Source of the DNA: Flavobacterium circumlabens
Lineage (GTDB): Bacteria > Bacteroidota > Bacteroidia > Flavobacteriales > Flavobacteriaceae
Assembly (NCBI RefSeq): GCF_004345565.1
Contig: NZ_SLWA01000001.1
Coordinates: 467,892-531,891 of the forward strand
DNA length: 64,000 nucleotides
Direction: 5' to 3'
Shown: positions 7,072 to 14,778 of the stretch, in pieces
Layout: each line of letters starts with the position of its first letter
How positions within the stretch are numbered: the first letter of the stretch is position 1
The notes under the pieces: model-generated
Told to the model about the DNA's origin: nothing
Seen by the model: only the letters and a program-made list of their open reading frames with translations
The model's database searches: none
Program-made: the position numbers and the translations under genes

Positions 7072-8124
7072 TTAGTTGTGCTGCGCAATAACGGTAATGT
7101 TCATTCCGGCTCTTAAAAAGTCAGCTTGTTTGTCGGTGTCTTTTAGTTGAATTCGCACCGGAATCCTTTGTTCGATTTTCACAAAGTTTCCCGTGGCGTT
7201 ATCGGGAGGCAACAGCGAAAAACGCGCCCCGCTTGCAGGTGACAACGAGGTAATAATTCCTGTAAATTCCTTATCGTTTAAAGCATCCGCCTGAATTTTA
7301 ACTTCCTGACCCACGGTTAAATATTGCAGTTGTGTTTCTTTAAAATTGGCCGTGATCCATTTTTCTTTGCTTACGATCGAAAGTAACGATTGCCCTTCTT
7401 TGACCATTTGTCCGGGCTGCAACGTTCTTTTGCCCACCCATCCGTCATAAGGCGCCGTGATTACCGTGTACGAAAGAAACAATGCCGCATTGTCGGCCAC
7501 TGCTTGTTTGGATGCAATATTCGTTTGCGTCGCAGGAACATTTGCCTGCGCCTGAGAAGTGTTTAAATGAGAAGACTGGATTCGATCCCGCATTTCCTGA
7601 AAATGGGCCTGTGCCGACTCGTAATCGGCTTTTACTTTCTCTAATTGCTGCGAAGTTGCCGCTTCGTCTTGCACCAACGCTTTGTATCGGTCGTATTCTA
7701 ATTTTGTCTTCCAGAGATTGGTTTTAGCGGCTGCCAGCTGCGATTCTCCAATGGCAGTAGAACTTGCTGTTGTCGTCACATTTTTCTCGGCTACGACACT
7801 GCTCTGCTTCGCACTTTGTACATCGGCCAGGGCAACATTCAGTTTCGATTTGTATTCCCTGTTGTCAATCACCACCAAAGTATCACCCTTGTGCACAAAC
7901 TGATTTTCTTCAAAACGAACTTCCTGCACATAACCCGTAATACGCGACATGATTGGCGTCACGTATTGCTCCACCTGAGCATCATTGGTTTCCTCATGGT
8001 TTCTGTTGAACACATAAAACCAAATCCCTAAAACGATCCCGCTTACCACCAATACGCAGGCAATAATCGTTATTAATATATGAAACGTCCTGTTTCTCCT
8101 AGTTTCATTTTTTATCTTAACCAT
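7072..8124 (-). CDS. HlyD/EmrA-family membrane fusion protein
   Basis: A 350-aa adaptor. Residues ~16-38 form one N-terminal membrane anchor (HILITIIACVLVVSG). Then come half of a biotinyl-lipoyl domain (YVTPIMSRITGYVQEVRFEENQ), a long alpha-hairpin (~100-200, Ala/Gln/Lys-rich), the second lipoyl half (ITAPYDGWVGKRTLQPGQ) and a beta-barrel tail. This is the periplasmic bridge of an EmrAB-TolC-type pump. It follows the TolC gene by 77 bp and runs directly into the MFS gene, so the three form one operon. The 77-bp gap carries short repeats of a CTTCTTTCTTCTA-like word. Confidence 0.9.
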   Translation of the reverse strand: MVKIKNETRRNRTFHILITIIACVLVVSGIVLGIWFYVFNRNHEETNDAQVEQYVTPIMSRITGYVQEVRFEENQFVHKGDTLVVIDNREYKSKLNVALADVQSAKQSSVVAEKNVTTTASSTAIGESQLAAAKTNLWKTKLEYDRYKALVQDEAATSQQLEKVKADYESAQAHFQEMRDRIQSSHLNTSQAQANVPATQTNIASKQAVADNAALFLSYTVITAPYDGWVGKRTLQPGQMVKEGQSLLSIVSKEKWITANFKETQLQYLTVGQEVKIQADALNDKEFTGIITSLSPASGARFSLLPPDNATGNFVKIEQRIPVRIQLKDTDKQADFLRAGMNITVIAQHN

Positions 8125-8201
8125 AAACTCTATATCTTTTCTATTTTCTAACTTCTTTCTTCTAGCTTCTTTCTTCTAAATTCTAAATTCTAACTTCAAC
8201 C

Positions 8202-9560
8202 CTAAATCTCCTCCGGCATTATCCCCGCAGTATGCAGCAATTCATAATGTTTCAGAACAGCATCCAGTCGGGTCGAGATCTTGTTGTATTTTGCCTGTAG
8301 TAACGCGTTATCAGCATCGACCATTTCAGTGATTAAAACCAGTTGATTGAGGTATTTCAGTTTTACGATTCGGTAATTTTCATTCGCCAGATCGAGGGCT
8401 TTATCGACCACCACAAATTTTTCAAGGATTTCCTGATATTGGGTATGTTCCTTAAACAGCTTATCCTGAATTTCATCTTTTATAATTTCGGACTGCATCT
8501 GCTGCCATTCAATTTTCGTATTCGCCTGCTGTACTTTGGTTTTGTTTTTATACAAAGCCGAAATATCAAAATGCGCTTCGATACCCACTTGTCCCAAAGT
8601 GTACAAATACGGATTCGGTGGAAAAAATTTGTAGTTGGGATAGTAAAAACCATAATTCCCAAAAAAGTTTACAGTCGGGAGATAATTCCCTTTGACCAGC
8701 TTCAGTTCCGTTTTTTTGATGTTCAGTTCCTGGCTCGCCATTCTCATTTCCTCATTCTGAAAAGCTTTATTCAAATAAAAATCATAAGGGTCCAAACCCT
8801 TCATTTCATCAAGACTAGCCGTGGTATCGATTGCAATTTCTTCGGCTTCCGGAAGCTGAATCAAAGTTTTCAGCTCATGGAGTGCGATTTTTATGTTTTT
8901 GGAATTTGTCAGCGCGCTCAATTCACGGTCCGAAAGCTGCAATTCGGCTCTGATGACTTCATTTTTGGTGACAGTTCCGTGCTTTTGCAGTGACGCGACT
9001 TCTTTTAACCGGCTTTTTTCTTCCTTAATGTTTTCCTCGAAAATCTTCTGAAGTTCCAGCATTTTATAAATCGCCAGGTAATTGGCCACCACTTCGAGCC
9101 CGATATCATTTTCGGCCTTTTCTGTTTTTATTTTGGCAATTTCATTTTCCTGGCTGGCCATTTTAATGGCGTTGTTAATCTTATTTCCGGCGTAGATTGG
9201 CATTTTAAAGGTTGAATTCACCTGATAAATTTCAGGAATTGCCTTGGTCACTTCTTTGCCATTTAAAAAACCGCTTCCTTTGAATTCCGTAATATTGGTA
9301 ATTCTGGAATATTCACCGTTTAATTCGATATCCGGTAAACGGAGTTCTTTTCTTTCTTTGATGTTTTGCTCGGAGAGCGTTGTCTCCAATTGAGATCTGA
9401 GGATTTTTTTATTGTTTTCTTTAGCCAGTTTTACCGCTTCACTTAAAGAAACCGAATGAATTTCCTGCGCTTGTAAACTATTGAATGTTACTACTATTAG
9501 AAATAGCCACACGATTTTGCGAAAACAATCTGCTGTAGAATTTGTTGTTTTAAGGAACAT
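8202..9560 (-). CDS. TolC-like outer-membrane efflux protein
   Basis: A 452-aa outer-membrane factor with the duplicated TolC architecture: long coiled-coil helices rich in Ala, Lys, Glu and Leu separated by short beta segments (for example VNSTFKMPIYAGNKI and LPTVNFFGNYGFYYPN). It forms the trimeric exit duct. The frame opens at 9599, but Met at 9560 (MFLKTTNS) gives the cleaner start, with a hydrophobic signal segment (WLFLIVVTFNSLQAQ) 17-30 residues in and cleavage after AQ. It is the first gene of the efflux operon. The AraC-type regulator lies upstream on the same strand, separated by a repeat-rich gap. Confidence 0.9.
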   Translation of the reverse strand: MFLKTTNSTADCFRKIVWLFLIVVTFNSLQAQEIHSVSLSEAVKLAKENNKKILRSQLETTLSEQNIKERKELRLPDIELNGEYSRITNITEFKGSGFLNGKEVTKAIPEIYQVNSTFKMPIYAGNKINNAIKMASQENEIAKIKTEKAENDIGLEVVANYLAIYKMLELQKIFEENIKEEKSRLKEVASLQKHGTVTKNEVIRAELQLSDRELSALTNSKNIKIALHELKTLIQLPEAEEIAIDTTASLDEMKGLDPYDFYLNKAFQNEEMRMASQELNIKKTELKLVKGNYLPTVNFFGNYGFYYPNYKFFPPNPYLYTLGQVGIEAHFDISALYKNKTKVQQANTKIEWQQMQSEIIKDEIQDKLFKEHTQYQEILEKFVVVDKALDLANENYRIVKLKYLNQLVLITEMVDADNALLQAKYNKISTRLDAVLKHYELLHTAGIMPEEI

Positions 9561-9723
9561 GAATTTATAAATAATTTTTATAATGCAAAGTTCCTGCATT
9601 TTTTTGGTGACTGATAATTCTAAAAAGTCAATAACGTATTCATTTCGGACAAATGTTAAAATTGTAATTTCCGAAAACGTTTTATTAAGATATTCAAAAT
9701 TAATACATTACCAAGCAAAAGAG

Positions 9724-9895
9724 TTTTCTCGCAGATTTTGCAGATCAGGCAGATTTCTTTTTTTAGAATAAACTGCTAAATCTGCGGGAGAAATAAATCT
9801 GAAGGTATTTGTCTAAAAAATGTTTTCTCGCAGATTTAGGAGATTGAGCAGATTTATTTTTATCTGCCTGATCTGCTAAATCTGCGGGAGAAATA
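9724..9895. repeat. Two tandem CGCAGATTT hairpin repeats
   Basis: Two copies of a ~72-bp palindromic unit, 9724-9795 and 9822-9895. Each starts TTTTCTCGCAGATTT and ends AAATCTGCGGGAGAAAT. The same vocabulary (cgcagattt, ctgctaaatct) recurs at 28970-29000, 30940-31177 and 54727-54798. They sit between the AraC regulator and the TolC gene and could act as transcript-processing or terminator hairpins. Confidence 0.75.
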
Positions 9896-9898
9896 AAT

Positions 9899-10720
9899 TT
9901 ATCGGCTTTTTAAAACATCTTCTCCGTTTAAGTAATCGGAAGGCCGTTGCCCGAGGATTTTAAAAAAGGTATTACTAAACGTTGGTACGCTGCTGTAACC
10001 GACTTCCTGGGCAACTTCTTTTACAGAAAGTTTTCTTTCCAATAATAGTTCAATTGCTTTCAAAATCCTTCTGATGGTGTAATATTGAATGAAGGACATG
10101 TTAAGATCTTTCTGAAACAAGCGATACAAAGAGCGTTCGCTGTAACCAAATTCATGTGCAACAGCTGCAAACAGAATCGTCTCTCCTAAATTATTCTCTA
10201 CATAACGGAGTATTTTACCCAGGCGGGCATCTTTGGGCTGTGGTAATTCAAGAGGCAGATTCGTCAGGCATATTTGAGGTAAGATGGCTTTGATCGCTTT
10301 GGCTATCACAAAATTGGGAGAATCTTTCTTTAGATCACCATTCCACTGATTCGTGAAAAGCATCATTTGAAGCAGCAGATTATTGACCGGATAAATCCCT
10401 TCGTTTTGGTAAAAAGAATCTTCGTCTTTTTCAACCGGAAAATACAGATTTCGCATCATTACATTTTCAGATTTGGGATGAATGCTATGCTCCACTCCAC
10501 TCGGAATCCAGATAAAATGTCGCGCCGGCAAAAAATACGTTTTGGTTTCGGTAGTCACAAACACCACATCACCTTCGGCATAGAGCATTTGTGCTTTATC
10601 ATGTTTGTGCGTCGGAACAAACAATTCACCCATCACATCATGATGACAGTAAATACTTTTTTGATCGGCATCTACTTTTTTGATGTAATACTGGTCTACT
10701 TTATGAGTGGATTGTTCCAT
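9899..10720 (-). CDS. AraC-family transcriptional regulator
   Basis: A 273-aa regulator. Residues ~15-120 form a cupin-type sensor (HHDVMGELFVPTHKHDKAQMLY, then WIPSGVEHSIHP, the usual metal/ligand pocket pattern). Residues ~165-270 carry two helix-turn-helix motifs of the AraC DNA-binding domain (FGYSERSLYRLFQKDLNMSF, and VKEVAQEVGYSSVPTFSNTFFKILGQRPSDY). It lies upstream of, and in the same direction as, the TolC-HlyD-MFS operon and is likely its activator, responding to a pump substrate. The gap between them (9561-9898) holds only hairpin repeats and short low-complexity sequence. Confidence 0.9.
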   Translation of the reverse strand: MEQSTHKVDQYYIKKVDADQKSIYCHHDVMGELFVPTHKHDKAQMLYAEGDVVFVTTETKTYFLPARHFIWIPSGVEHSIHPKSENVMMRNLYFPVEKDEDSFYQNEGIYPVNNLLLQMMLFTNQWNGDLKKDSPNFVIAKAIKAILPQICLTNLPLELPQPKDARLGKILRYVENNLGETILFAAVAHEFGYSERSLYRLFQKDLNMSFIQYYTIRRILKAIELLLERKLSVKEVAQEVGYSSVPTFSNTFFKILGQRPSDYLNGEDVLKSR

Positions 10721-10894
10721 TGAAGTAATTGAATATCTTTCTTGCGATATATAAATGTAGGCAAATTAAAATCCAAATAAAAAATTCCAAATTCCAATAA
10801 GACATTATAGTAGTATTGGAATTTGGACTCGAGCGCTAGCGAACAGGCGAAGCAATTTAAATATTGGAATTTATTTTAGAAAGTGTTCTAAAAC

Positions 10895-10925
10895 AAAAAA
10901 GCCTTTCCGTTAAGAAAGGCTTCTT
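10895..10925 (-). terminator. Terminator of the first tRNA-Asp
   Basis: GCCTTTC (10901-10907) and GAAAGGC (10914-10920) form the stem. On the minus strand it ends in a T run (10895-10900). It lies 10 bp past the tRNA 3' end. The same element recurs after the second tRNA. Confidence 0.8.
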
Positions 10926-10934
10926 CCAATATTG

Positions 10935-11008
10935 CGGTCTGGACGGGACTCGAACCCGCGACCCCATGCGTGACAGGCATGTATTCTAACCAACTGAACT
11001 ACCAAACC
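10935..11008 (-). tRNA. tRNA-Asp (anticodon GTC)
   Basis: A 74-nt cloverleaf on the minus strand. The acceptor arm GGTTTGG pairs with CCAGACC with one G-U, the discriminator base is G (an Asp identity element), the anticodon loop is CTGTCAC giving GTC, and the T arm has GGGTTCGAGTCCC. CCA is not encoded. It has its own promoter and terminator and is identical to the copy at 11489-11562. Confidence 0.97.
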
Positions 11009-11027
11009 AACTGCGTTATTGTGACTG

Positions 11028-11057
11028 CAAAAATACAATAGAACTTTGATTTTGCAA
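11028..11057 (-). promoter_or_regulatory. Promoter of the first tRNA-Asp
   Basis: On the minus strand TTG (11055-11057) and TATTTTTG (11028-11035) match the -33/-7 consensus with a 19-bp spacer, 20 bp before the tRNA 5' end. Spacing is the same as at the second tRNA. Confidence 0.75.
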
Positions 11058-11335
11058 GGGTTTTTATGAATTAAAATTGAGAAATTTTTAATGAACTAAA
11101 TTCCAATCTTTTAAAATCCAGAATTTCAATTTTAGAGAGTAAAAAAACTGCATTTAAGCGCAAAGTGCGCAAGGTTAAAAGCGCAATCCCGATAGCTATC
11201 GGGAGCAAAACTTAAAAAAACTTTGATCCCGATAGCTATCCGGATTGCATTTTTTTTCGACTAAAAAATTTGGAATTTGGAATTTTATTCCGAGGCTTCG
11301 GATTGGAATTTGCATTTATCTATATGCCCTAAATC

Positions 11336-11388
11336 AAAAAAGCCATCCACAAAAGTGGAAAGCTTTTCATTGGTCTAACTACTAAACC
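11336..11388 (-). other. Probable relic of a third tRNA-Asp cassette
   Basis: A hairpin with an A-run flank (11336-11368, GTGGA/TCCAC stem, resembling the tRNA terminators) is followed by GGTCT (11372-11376) fused directly to AACTACTAAACC (11377-11388). These are the first bases and, with one change, the last bases of the tRNA-Asp gene as read on the plus strand, and the terminator-tRNA order is kept. This is what an internal deletion of a third tandem copy would leave. It is an interpretation from short matches. The rest of 11058-11448 holds A/T-rich and GCAAAG-type repeats and no gene. Confidence 0.45.
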
Positions 11389-11448
11389 AGCTACGAGTTA
11401 CAAATTCGTAGCAAACAACACAACTAATCTTAGATACCGTATTTGGGC

Positions 11449-11478
11449 AAAAAAGCCTTTCCGTTAAGAAAGGCTTCT
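11449..11478 (-). terminator. Terminator of the second tRNA-Asp
   Basis: Stem GCCTTTC (11455-11461) with GAAAGGC (11468-11474), T run on the minus strand. It is near-identical to the terminator at 10895-10925, which shows the terminator-tRNA unit was duplicated as a block. Confidence 0.8.
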
Positions 11479-11488
11479 CCCAATATTG

Positions 11489-11562
11489 CGGTCTGGACGG
11501 GACTCGAACCCGCGACCCCATGCGTGACAGGCATGTATTCTAACCAACTGAACTACCAAACC
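11489..11562 (-). tRNA. tRNA-Asp (anticodon GTC), second copy
   Basis: Identical 74-nt sequence to the tRNA at 10935-11008, 554 bp away in the same orientation, with the same flanking terminator hairpin. GTC anticodon, G discriminator, CCA not encoded. Confidence 0.97.
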
Positions 11563-11580
11563 TCTGCGTTATTGCGGTTG

Positions 11581-11610
11581 CAAAGATAGTACAGAATTTC
11601 ATTTCTGCAA
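11581..11610 (-). promoter_or_regulatory. Promoter of the second tRNA-Asp
   Basis: On the minus strand TTG (11608-11610), a 19-bp spacer and TATCTTTG (11581-11588), 19 bp before the tRNA 5' end. It is a full match to the Bacteroidota -33/-7 pattern. Confidence 0.8.
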
Positions 11611-11648
11611 GTGTTTTGCTAAAAAAAATCGAATAAATTTTTAAATCC

Positions 11649-12575
11649 TTAGCCAAAGTTTTGTTTTTCAACTAAATATGTAGTCAATATTTTTTCAAAA
11701 CTATCTCCCACATTGACCGGAACGTACTTAATCTGGTTCTTTGCACAGATCAAAGCCAATCTTTTAAAATACTCTTCAGCCCTTTTTTCATATTCCTCTA
11801 TTACATTATCGGCAAAAATCGACACTTCTTCACCTGATTCTAAGTCGATAAACTTTCTTGGTGTATTATCAAAATCGAATTTCAGCTCCGTTTTATCGTC
11901 AATAACATGAAACAGCACCACTTTATGCTTATTGTGTTTTAAATGCTGCAAGGCATTAAACAGCTTTTCATCCTCTTCCGACTGCAGCATGTCTGTAAAC
12001 AGAATAATCATCGAGCGACGATGCATTTTTTCGGCAATCTGATGCAAATAAGTTATGGTATCGGTGCTTTTTTTGACTTTTGGCTGTTCTAACAATTGTT
12101 CTAATTTATTGAGCAGCATTCTGTGGTGACGATCGCTTCCTTTTTCGGGAGCATAATATTCGTACGTATCCGAGAATACACTCAAACCAACGGCATCGCG
12201 CTGTTTCTTCAAAATATTCATTAAGACTGCCGAAGCCAAAACAGCAAATCCAATCTTCTTTTCGTAAAAAGGCTGATTTGATTTTAGTTCCGGATAATGC
12301 ATCGACGACGAGTTATCTACAATAAGGTGACACCTTAAATTGGTTTCTTCCTCAAAACGTTTGGTATACAACCGATCGGTTTTGGCAAACAGTTTCCAAT
12401 CGATATGTTTGGTGCTTTCTCCGGCATTATAGACTTTATGCTCTGCAAATTCAGCCGAGAACCCATGAAACGGACTCTTGTGCATGCCCGATATAAATCC
12501 TTCCACCACCTGATTCGCCAGCATTTCAAGATGCTGAAAACTGGATACTTTCTCTATTTCCGATTCGATCTTCAT
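11649..12575 (-). CDS. DUF58 (vWA-like) protein
   Basis: A 308-aa protein of the DUF58 family. The family signature lies at residues ~38-75 (GFSAEFAEHKVYNAGESTKH, then IDWKLFAKTDRLYTKRFEEE). A vWA-like domain follows, with a degenerate MIDAS start (IVDNSSSMHYPE, Asp-x-Ser-x-Ser) near residue 88 and LFTDMLQSEED further on. DUF58 proteins usually pair with MoxR-type AAA ATPases and Bat proteins in envelope stress or protein-complex maturation. No MoxR gene is next to this copy, so its partner must be elsewhere. No membrane segment is present; it should be cytoplasmic. Confidence 0.88.
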   Translation of the reverse strand: MKIESEIEKVSSFQHLEMLANQVVEGFISGMHKSPFHGFSAEFAEHKVYNAGESTKHIDWKLFAKTDRLYTKRFEEETNLRCHLIVDNSSSMHYPELKSNQPFYEKKIGFAVLASAVLMNILKKQRDAVGLSVFSDTYEYYAPEKGSDRHHRMLLNKLEQLLEQPKVKKSTDTITYLHQIAEKMHRRSMIILFTDMLQSEEDEKLFNALQHLKHNKHKVVLFHVIDDKTELKFDFDNTPRKFIDLESGEEVSIFADNVIEEYEKRAEEYFKRLALICAKNQIKYVPVNVGDSFEKILTTYLVEKQNFG

Positions 12576-12612
12576 CTTTCAAATGTATTAAAAGATTAAA
12601 TCATTTAAAAAT

Positions 12613-12644
12613 AAAAAAAGGCCTGACTGACGCCAAACCTTTTT
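12613..12644. terminator. Terminator with conserved GGC/GCC loop
   Basis: An A run plus GG, an inner GGC...GCC element and CC plus T run make a terminator hairpin after the lipoprotein gene. A nearly identical element lies at 17004-17035. Confidence 0.55.
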
Positions 12645-12672
12645 AACTAATTCAAATCATCCAAAATAAAAA

Positions 12673-13266
12673 TTATTCAGTTCGTTGAAATTTAAAGCTC
12701 ATATCTCCTGCATAGTAGGTATTACGCGCATTTGTCGGGAAAATAGTTTCTGCAGCTGTACTTGAGATATACGCATATCCTGTAATGGTTATGTTTCCGG
12801 CTACAATCGGATAAGTCGCTGCTGATCCATCTGTTTTGGTTCTGTTGATCCAGTCGTCGCTGTTTACAGTAAAAAAATATTCTTTATCTTTCGTCAAGGC
12901 AATCGGAGTGATCGCTTTTTCGACGGTAACATTGGCTGTTGCTACATTTATAACTTCAGATTTTATAACCGTTTTCGTAGCCGCATCCCATACTGTAATT
13001 CTCAAAGTTGGGTTTACATCCGGAATTTTTACCACTAAAGCGTTTATTTTTCCCGTTACCGTTGGTTTAAAGCTAAAACCATATTCGTAGATTCCTGAGT
13101 TTTTTACATCAACCGCTTTTTGGCTGAATCCTGAACCTGCCATATAAGCATCTAAAGGATTTTCTTCGGCATATTTAATTGGTTCCGGTTTATCGTCATC
13201 GCTGCTGCATGAAAATGTTATAAGCGCAATTGATAAGAGGAAGAAAAGTGTTTTTAAAGTTTTCAT
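12673..13266 (-). CDS. Surface lipoprotein, DUF4082-like
   Basis: A 197-aa lipoprotein. The signal peptide ends in a lipobox (ALITFSC, Cys20) followed by an acidic SSDDD stretch, a common Bacteroidota export signal for surface lipoproteins. The body (residues ~45-195) is all-beta. It has GYGFSFKPT-like and LRITVWDAATKTVI segments that resemble DUF4082 or other jelly-roll domains found on secreted carbohydrate-related proteins; this is a weak match. The gene lies downstream of another lipoprotein with an almost identical signal peptide (MKTLKT start), 67 bp away on the same strand, so the two are probably co-transcribed. Function unknown. Confidence 0.7.
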   Translation of the reverse strand: MKTLKTLFFLLSIALITFSCSSDDDKPEPIKYAEENPLDAYMAGSGFSQKAVDVKNSGIYEYGFSFKPTVTGKINALVVKIPDVNPTLRITVWDAATKTVIKSEVINVATANVTVEKAITPIALTKDKEYFFTVNSDDWINRTKTDGSAATYPIVAGNITITGYAYISSTAAETIFPTNARNTYYAGDMSFKFQRTE

Positions 13267-13333
13267 AATGATTTAATTTAACTGGTTTTATTTATTGGAT
13301 TGTTTTATGCTGTATTAATCTGTTTCTCAAAAA

Positions 13334-13870
13334 TTAAGGCTGAATATTAAAACGTGCACAAACTTCCTCGTAATTCATTTTAGAATAATCCGGTTGTGCC
13401 GTTTTTGCGGTTGCAGCAGCAACACCTCCCGGAATCAGGATATAACGCCAGCTAAGTGATGTTGGAAGATTGACAGTTCCTCCTGCGTCATGTCTAAATC
13501 GGAACAATTTGATTTTCTTTGCCGTTGAGATAGCTGTAATGGTGTTAGCAAATCCTCCTGCTGTTGAGGTATAAGGTAATGGATAGTTTCCTGCCCCGAA
13601 AGACATATAAACCAATATGGTTCCTTTTGCAAGAATATCTTCTGATAGTTGGGGTGCGTTGATACTCGTAGACATTCCCGAAGTACCGTCAATGGTTTCT
13701 GCAACTGCCGTTGGTGCTGTGATCCACGCACTGTAAATAACATTGGCTGTTCCGGTTGCCCCGTCTGCTCCCGGAAGTCCATCAACTCCGTCCGTTCCAT
13801 CATCACTGCTGCAGGATAGGGTAGAAATAGCAACTATTAAAAGTGTAAAAATAGTTTTTAAAGTTTTCAT
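13334..13870 (-). CDS. Lipoprotein with a short collagen-like Gly-X-Y tract
   Basis: A 178-aa lipoprotein: signal peptide with lipobox (STLSC), then a short collagen-like stretch (GTDGVDGLPGADGATGT, five or six Gly-X-Y triplets) and a ~130-residue beta-rich domain ending YEEVCARFNIQP. Lipoproteins of this design are common in Flavobacterium; the tract serves as a stalk near the membrane anchor. The product of the next gene shares its signal peptide, which suggests a duplicated lipoprotein pair. The divergent regulator at 14074 might control them, as the intergenic direct repeats lie 155-190 bp upstream of this start. Function unknown. Confidence 0.75.
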   Translation of the reverse strand: MKTLKTIFTLLIVAISTLSCSSDDGTDGVDGLPGADGATGTANVIYSAWITAPTAVAETIDGTSGMSTSINAPQLSEDILAKGTILVYMSFGAGNYPLPYTSTAGGFANTITAISTAKKIKLFRFRHDAGGTVNLPTSLSWRYILIPGGVAAATAKTAQPDYSKMNYEEVCARFNIQP

Positions 13871-14024
13871 AATAATTTTGGTTTAAATTTGGCTAAATGA
13901 TTCTTATTTAATTCAATAACATTATTTTTGTAAAAGTCAAATGATTCTAAAAGAACGTTTCTTTGTGTCTGATGACTTAATTACAAAGCAAATTTGCGGG
14001 ATTAAAACAGGCGGAAAAACAGCT

Positions 14025-14060
14025 AATAGACAGACGACATTTTAAATAGACAGACGACAT
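14025..14060. promoter_or_regulatory. Direct repeats, probable LytTR response-regulator sites
   Basis: AATAGACAGACGACAT occurs at 14025-14040 and again, base for base, at 14045-14060, a 20-bp period (about two helical turns). The second copy ends 13 bp before the LytTR gene. LytTR proteins bind pairs of direct repeats, so autoregulation and control of the divergent lipoprotein genes is plausible. The first 11 bases recur inside the gene at 14115-14125. Confidence 0.65.
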
Positions 14061-14073
14061 AAAATCGAATTAA

Positions 14074-14778
14074 ATGAATAAAACATACACCTGCATTATT
14101 ATTGACGACGACGAAATAGACAGACTTACGGTAGTATCGTTTGCCAAAAAGTTTCCGATTCTGGATATTTTAGGTGTTTTTGAATCGGCTGATGAAGCGC
14201 TTCCGTTTATCGAAAAACAAAAAGTAGACATCTTATTTCTGGATATCGATATGCCGGGCTTAAACGGAATTGAGTTTAGAAAAAAAGCACTCGAAATTCC
14301 GGTTTGTATTTTTATAACCGCACATCCGGAACATGCTGTAGAAAGTTTTCAAATAGAAACGCTGGATTTTATTGTAAAACCATTAAAACTCGATCGCTTC
14401 GCGCAAACAGTAAGTCGTATCGAAGAGTTTATGGAAATTAAACTGAAAGCATCTCTTTTTGAAGCCAGTATTGGCGGCGATACCATTTACATCAAAGAAG
14501 GCCACGAACAGACCAAAGTCAAACTACACGAAATTTTATATCTGGAAGCCCTTAAAGATTACACCCTGGTGATTACAGAAAAAAAGAGACATTGTGTTTT
14601 ATCGAGTATCGGCAATCTTTTAAAAGAAGATCATTTTCAGTCCTTCATCAGGATTCACAGAAGTTATGCCGTTCAGAAACAGTTTATCCATAAAATGAAT
14701 TCGACGGAAATTATTTTAAACAATAACATTTCCATTCCTGTGGGAAGAAGTTATAAAGAAAATCTAAACCTCATTTAG
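14074..14778 (+). CDS. LytTR-family response regulator
   Basis: A 234-aa regulator. Residues 1-120 form a receiver domain with acidic pocket Asp11-13, phosphoacceptor Asp57 (LFLDIDMPG) and Lys in the VKPLK motif. Residues ~140-234 form a LytTR DNA-binding domain (YIKEGHEQTKVKLHEILYLEALKDY, then FQSFIRIHRSYAV). On phosphorylation it should bind direct-repeat sites such as those just upstream. Its stop is immediately followed by the start of the histidine-kinase gene (14779), so the pair is one transcript and surely one two-component system. Confidence 0.95.
   Translation: MNKTYTCIIIDDDEIDRLTVVSFAKKFPILDILGVFESADEALPFIEKQKVDILFLDIDMPGLNGIEFRKKALEIPVCIFITAHPEHAVESFQIETLDFIVKPLKLDRFAQTVSRIEEFMEIKLKASLFEASIGGDTIYIKEGHEQTKVKLHEILYLEALKDYTLVITEKKRHCVLSSIGNLLKEDHFQSFIRIHRSYAVQKQFIHKMNSTEIILNNNISIPVGRSYKENLNLI

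Noticed and set aside
9583..9771. 62-codon plus-strand frame upstream of the TolC gene
   Set aside because: It runs through the promoter region and into the CGCAGATTT repeats, with no protein-like features.
9724..9895. CRISPR array
   Set aside because: The repeats are two hairpins with no regular spacers, and no cas genes are present.
13435..13833. 132-codon frame antiparallel in phase to the collagen-like lipoprotein
   Set aside because: It overlaps the lipoprotein on the same strand in another phase; the lipoprotein has a signal peptide and lipobox.
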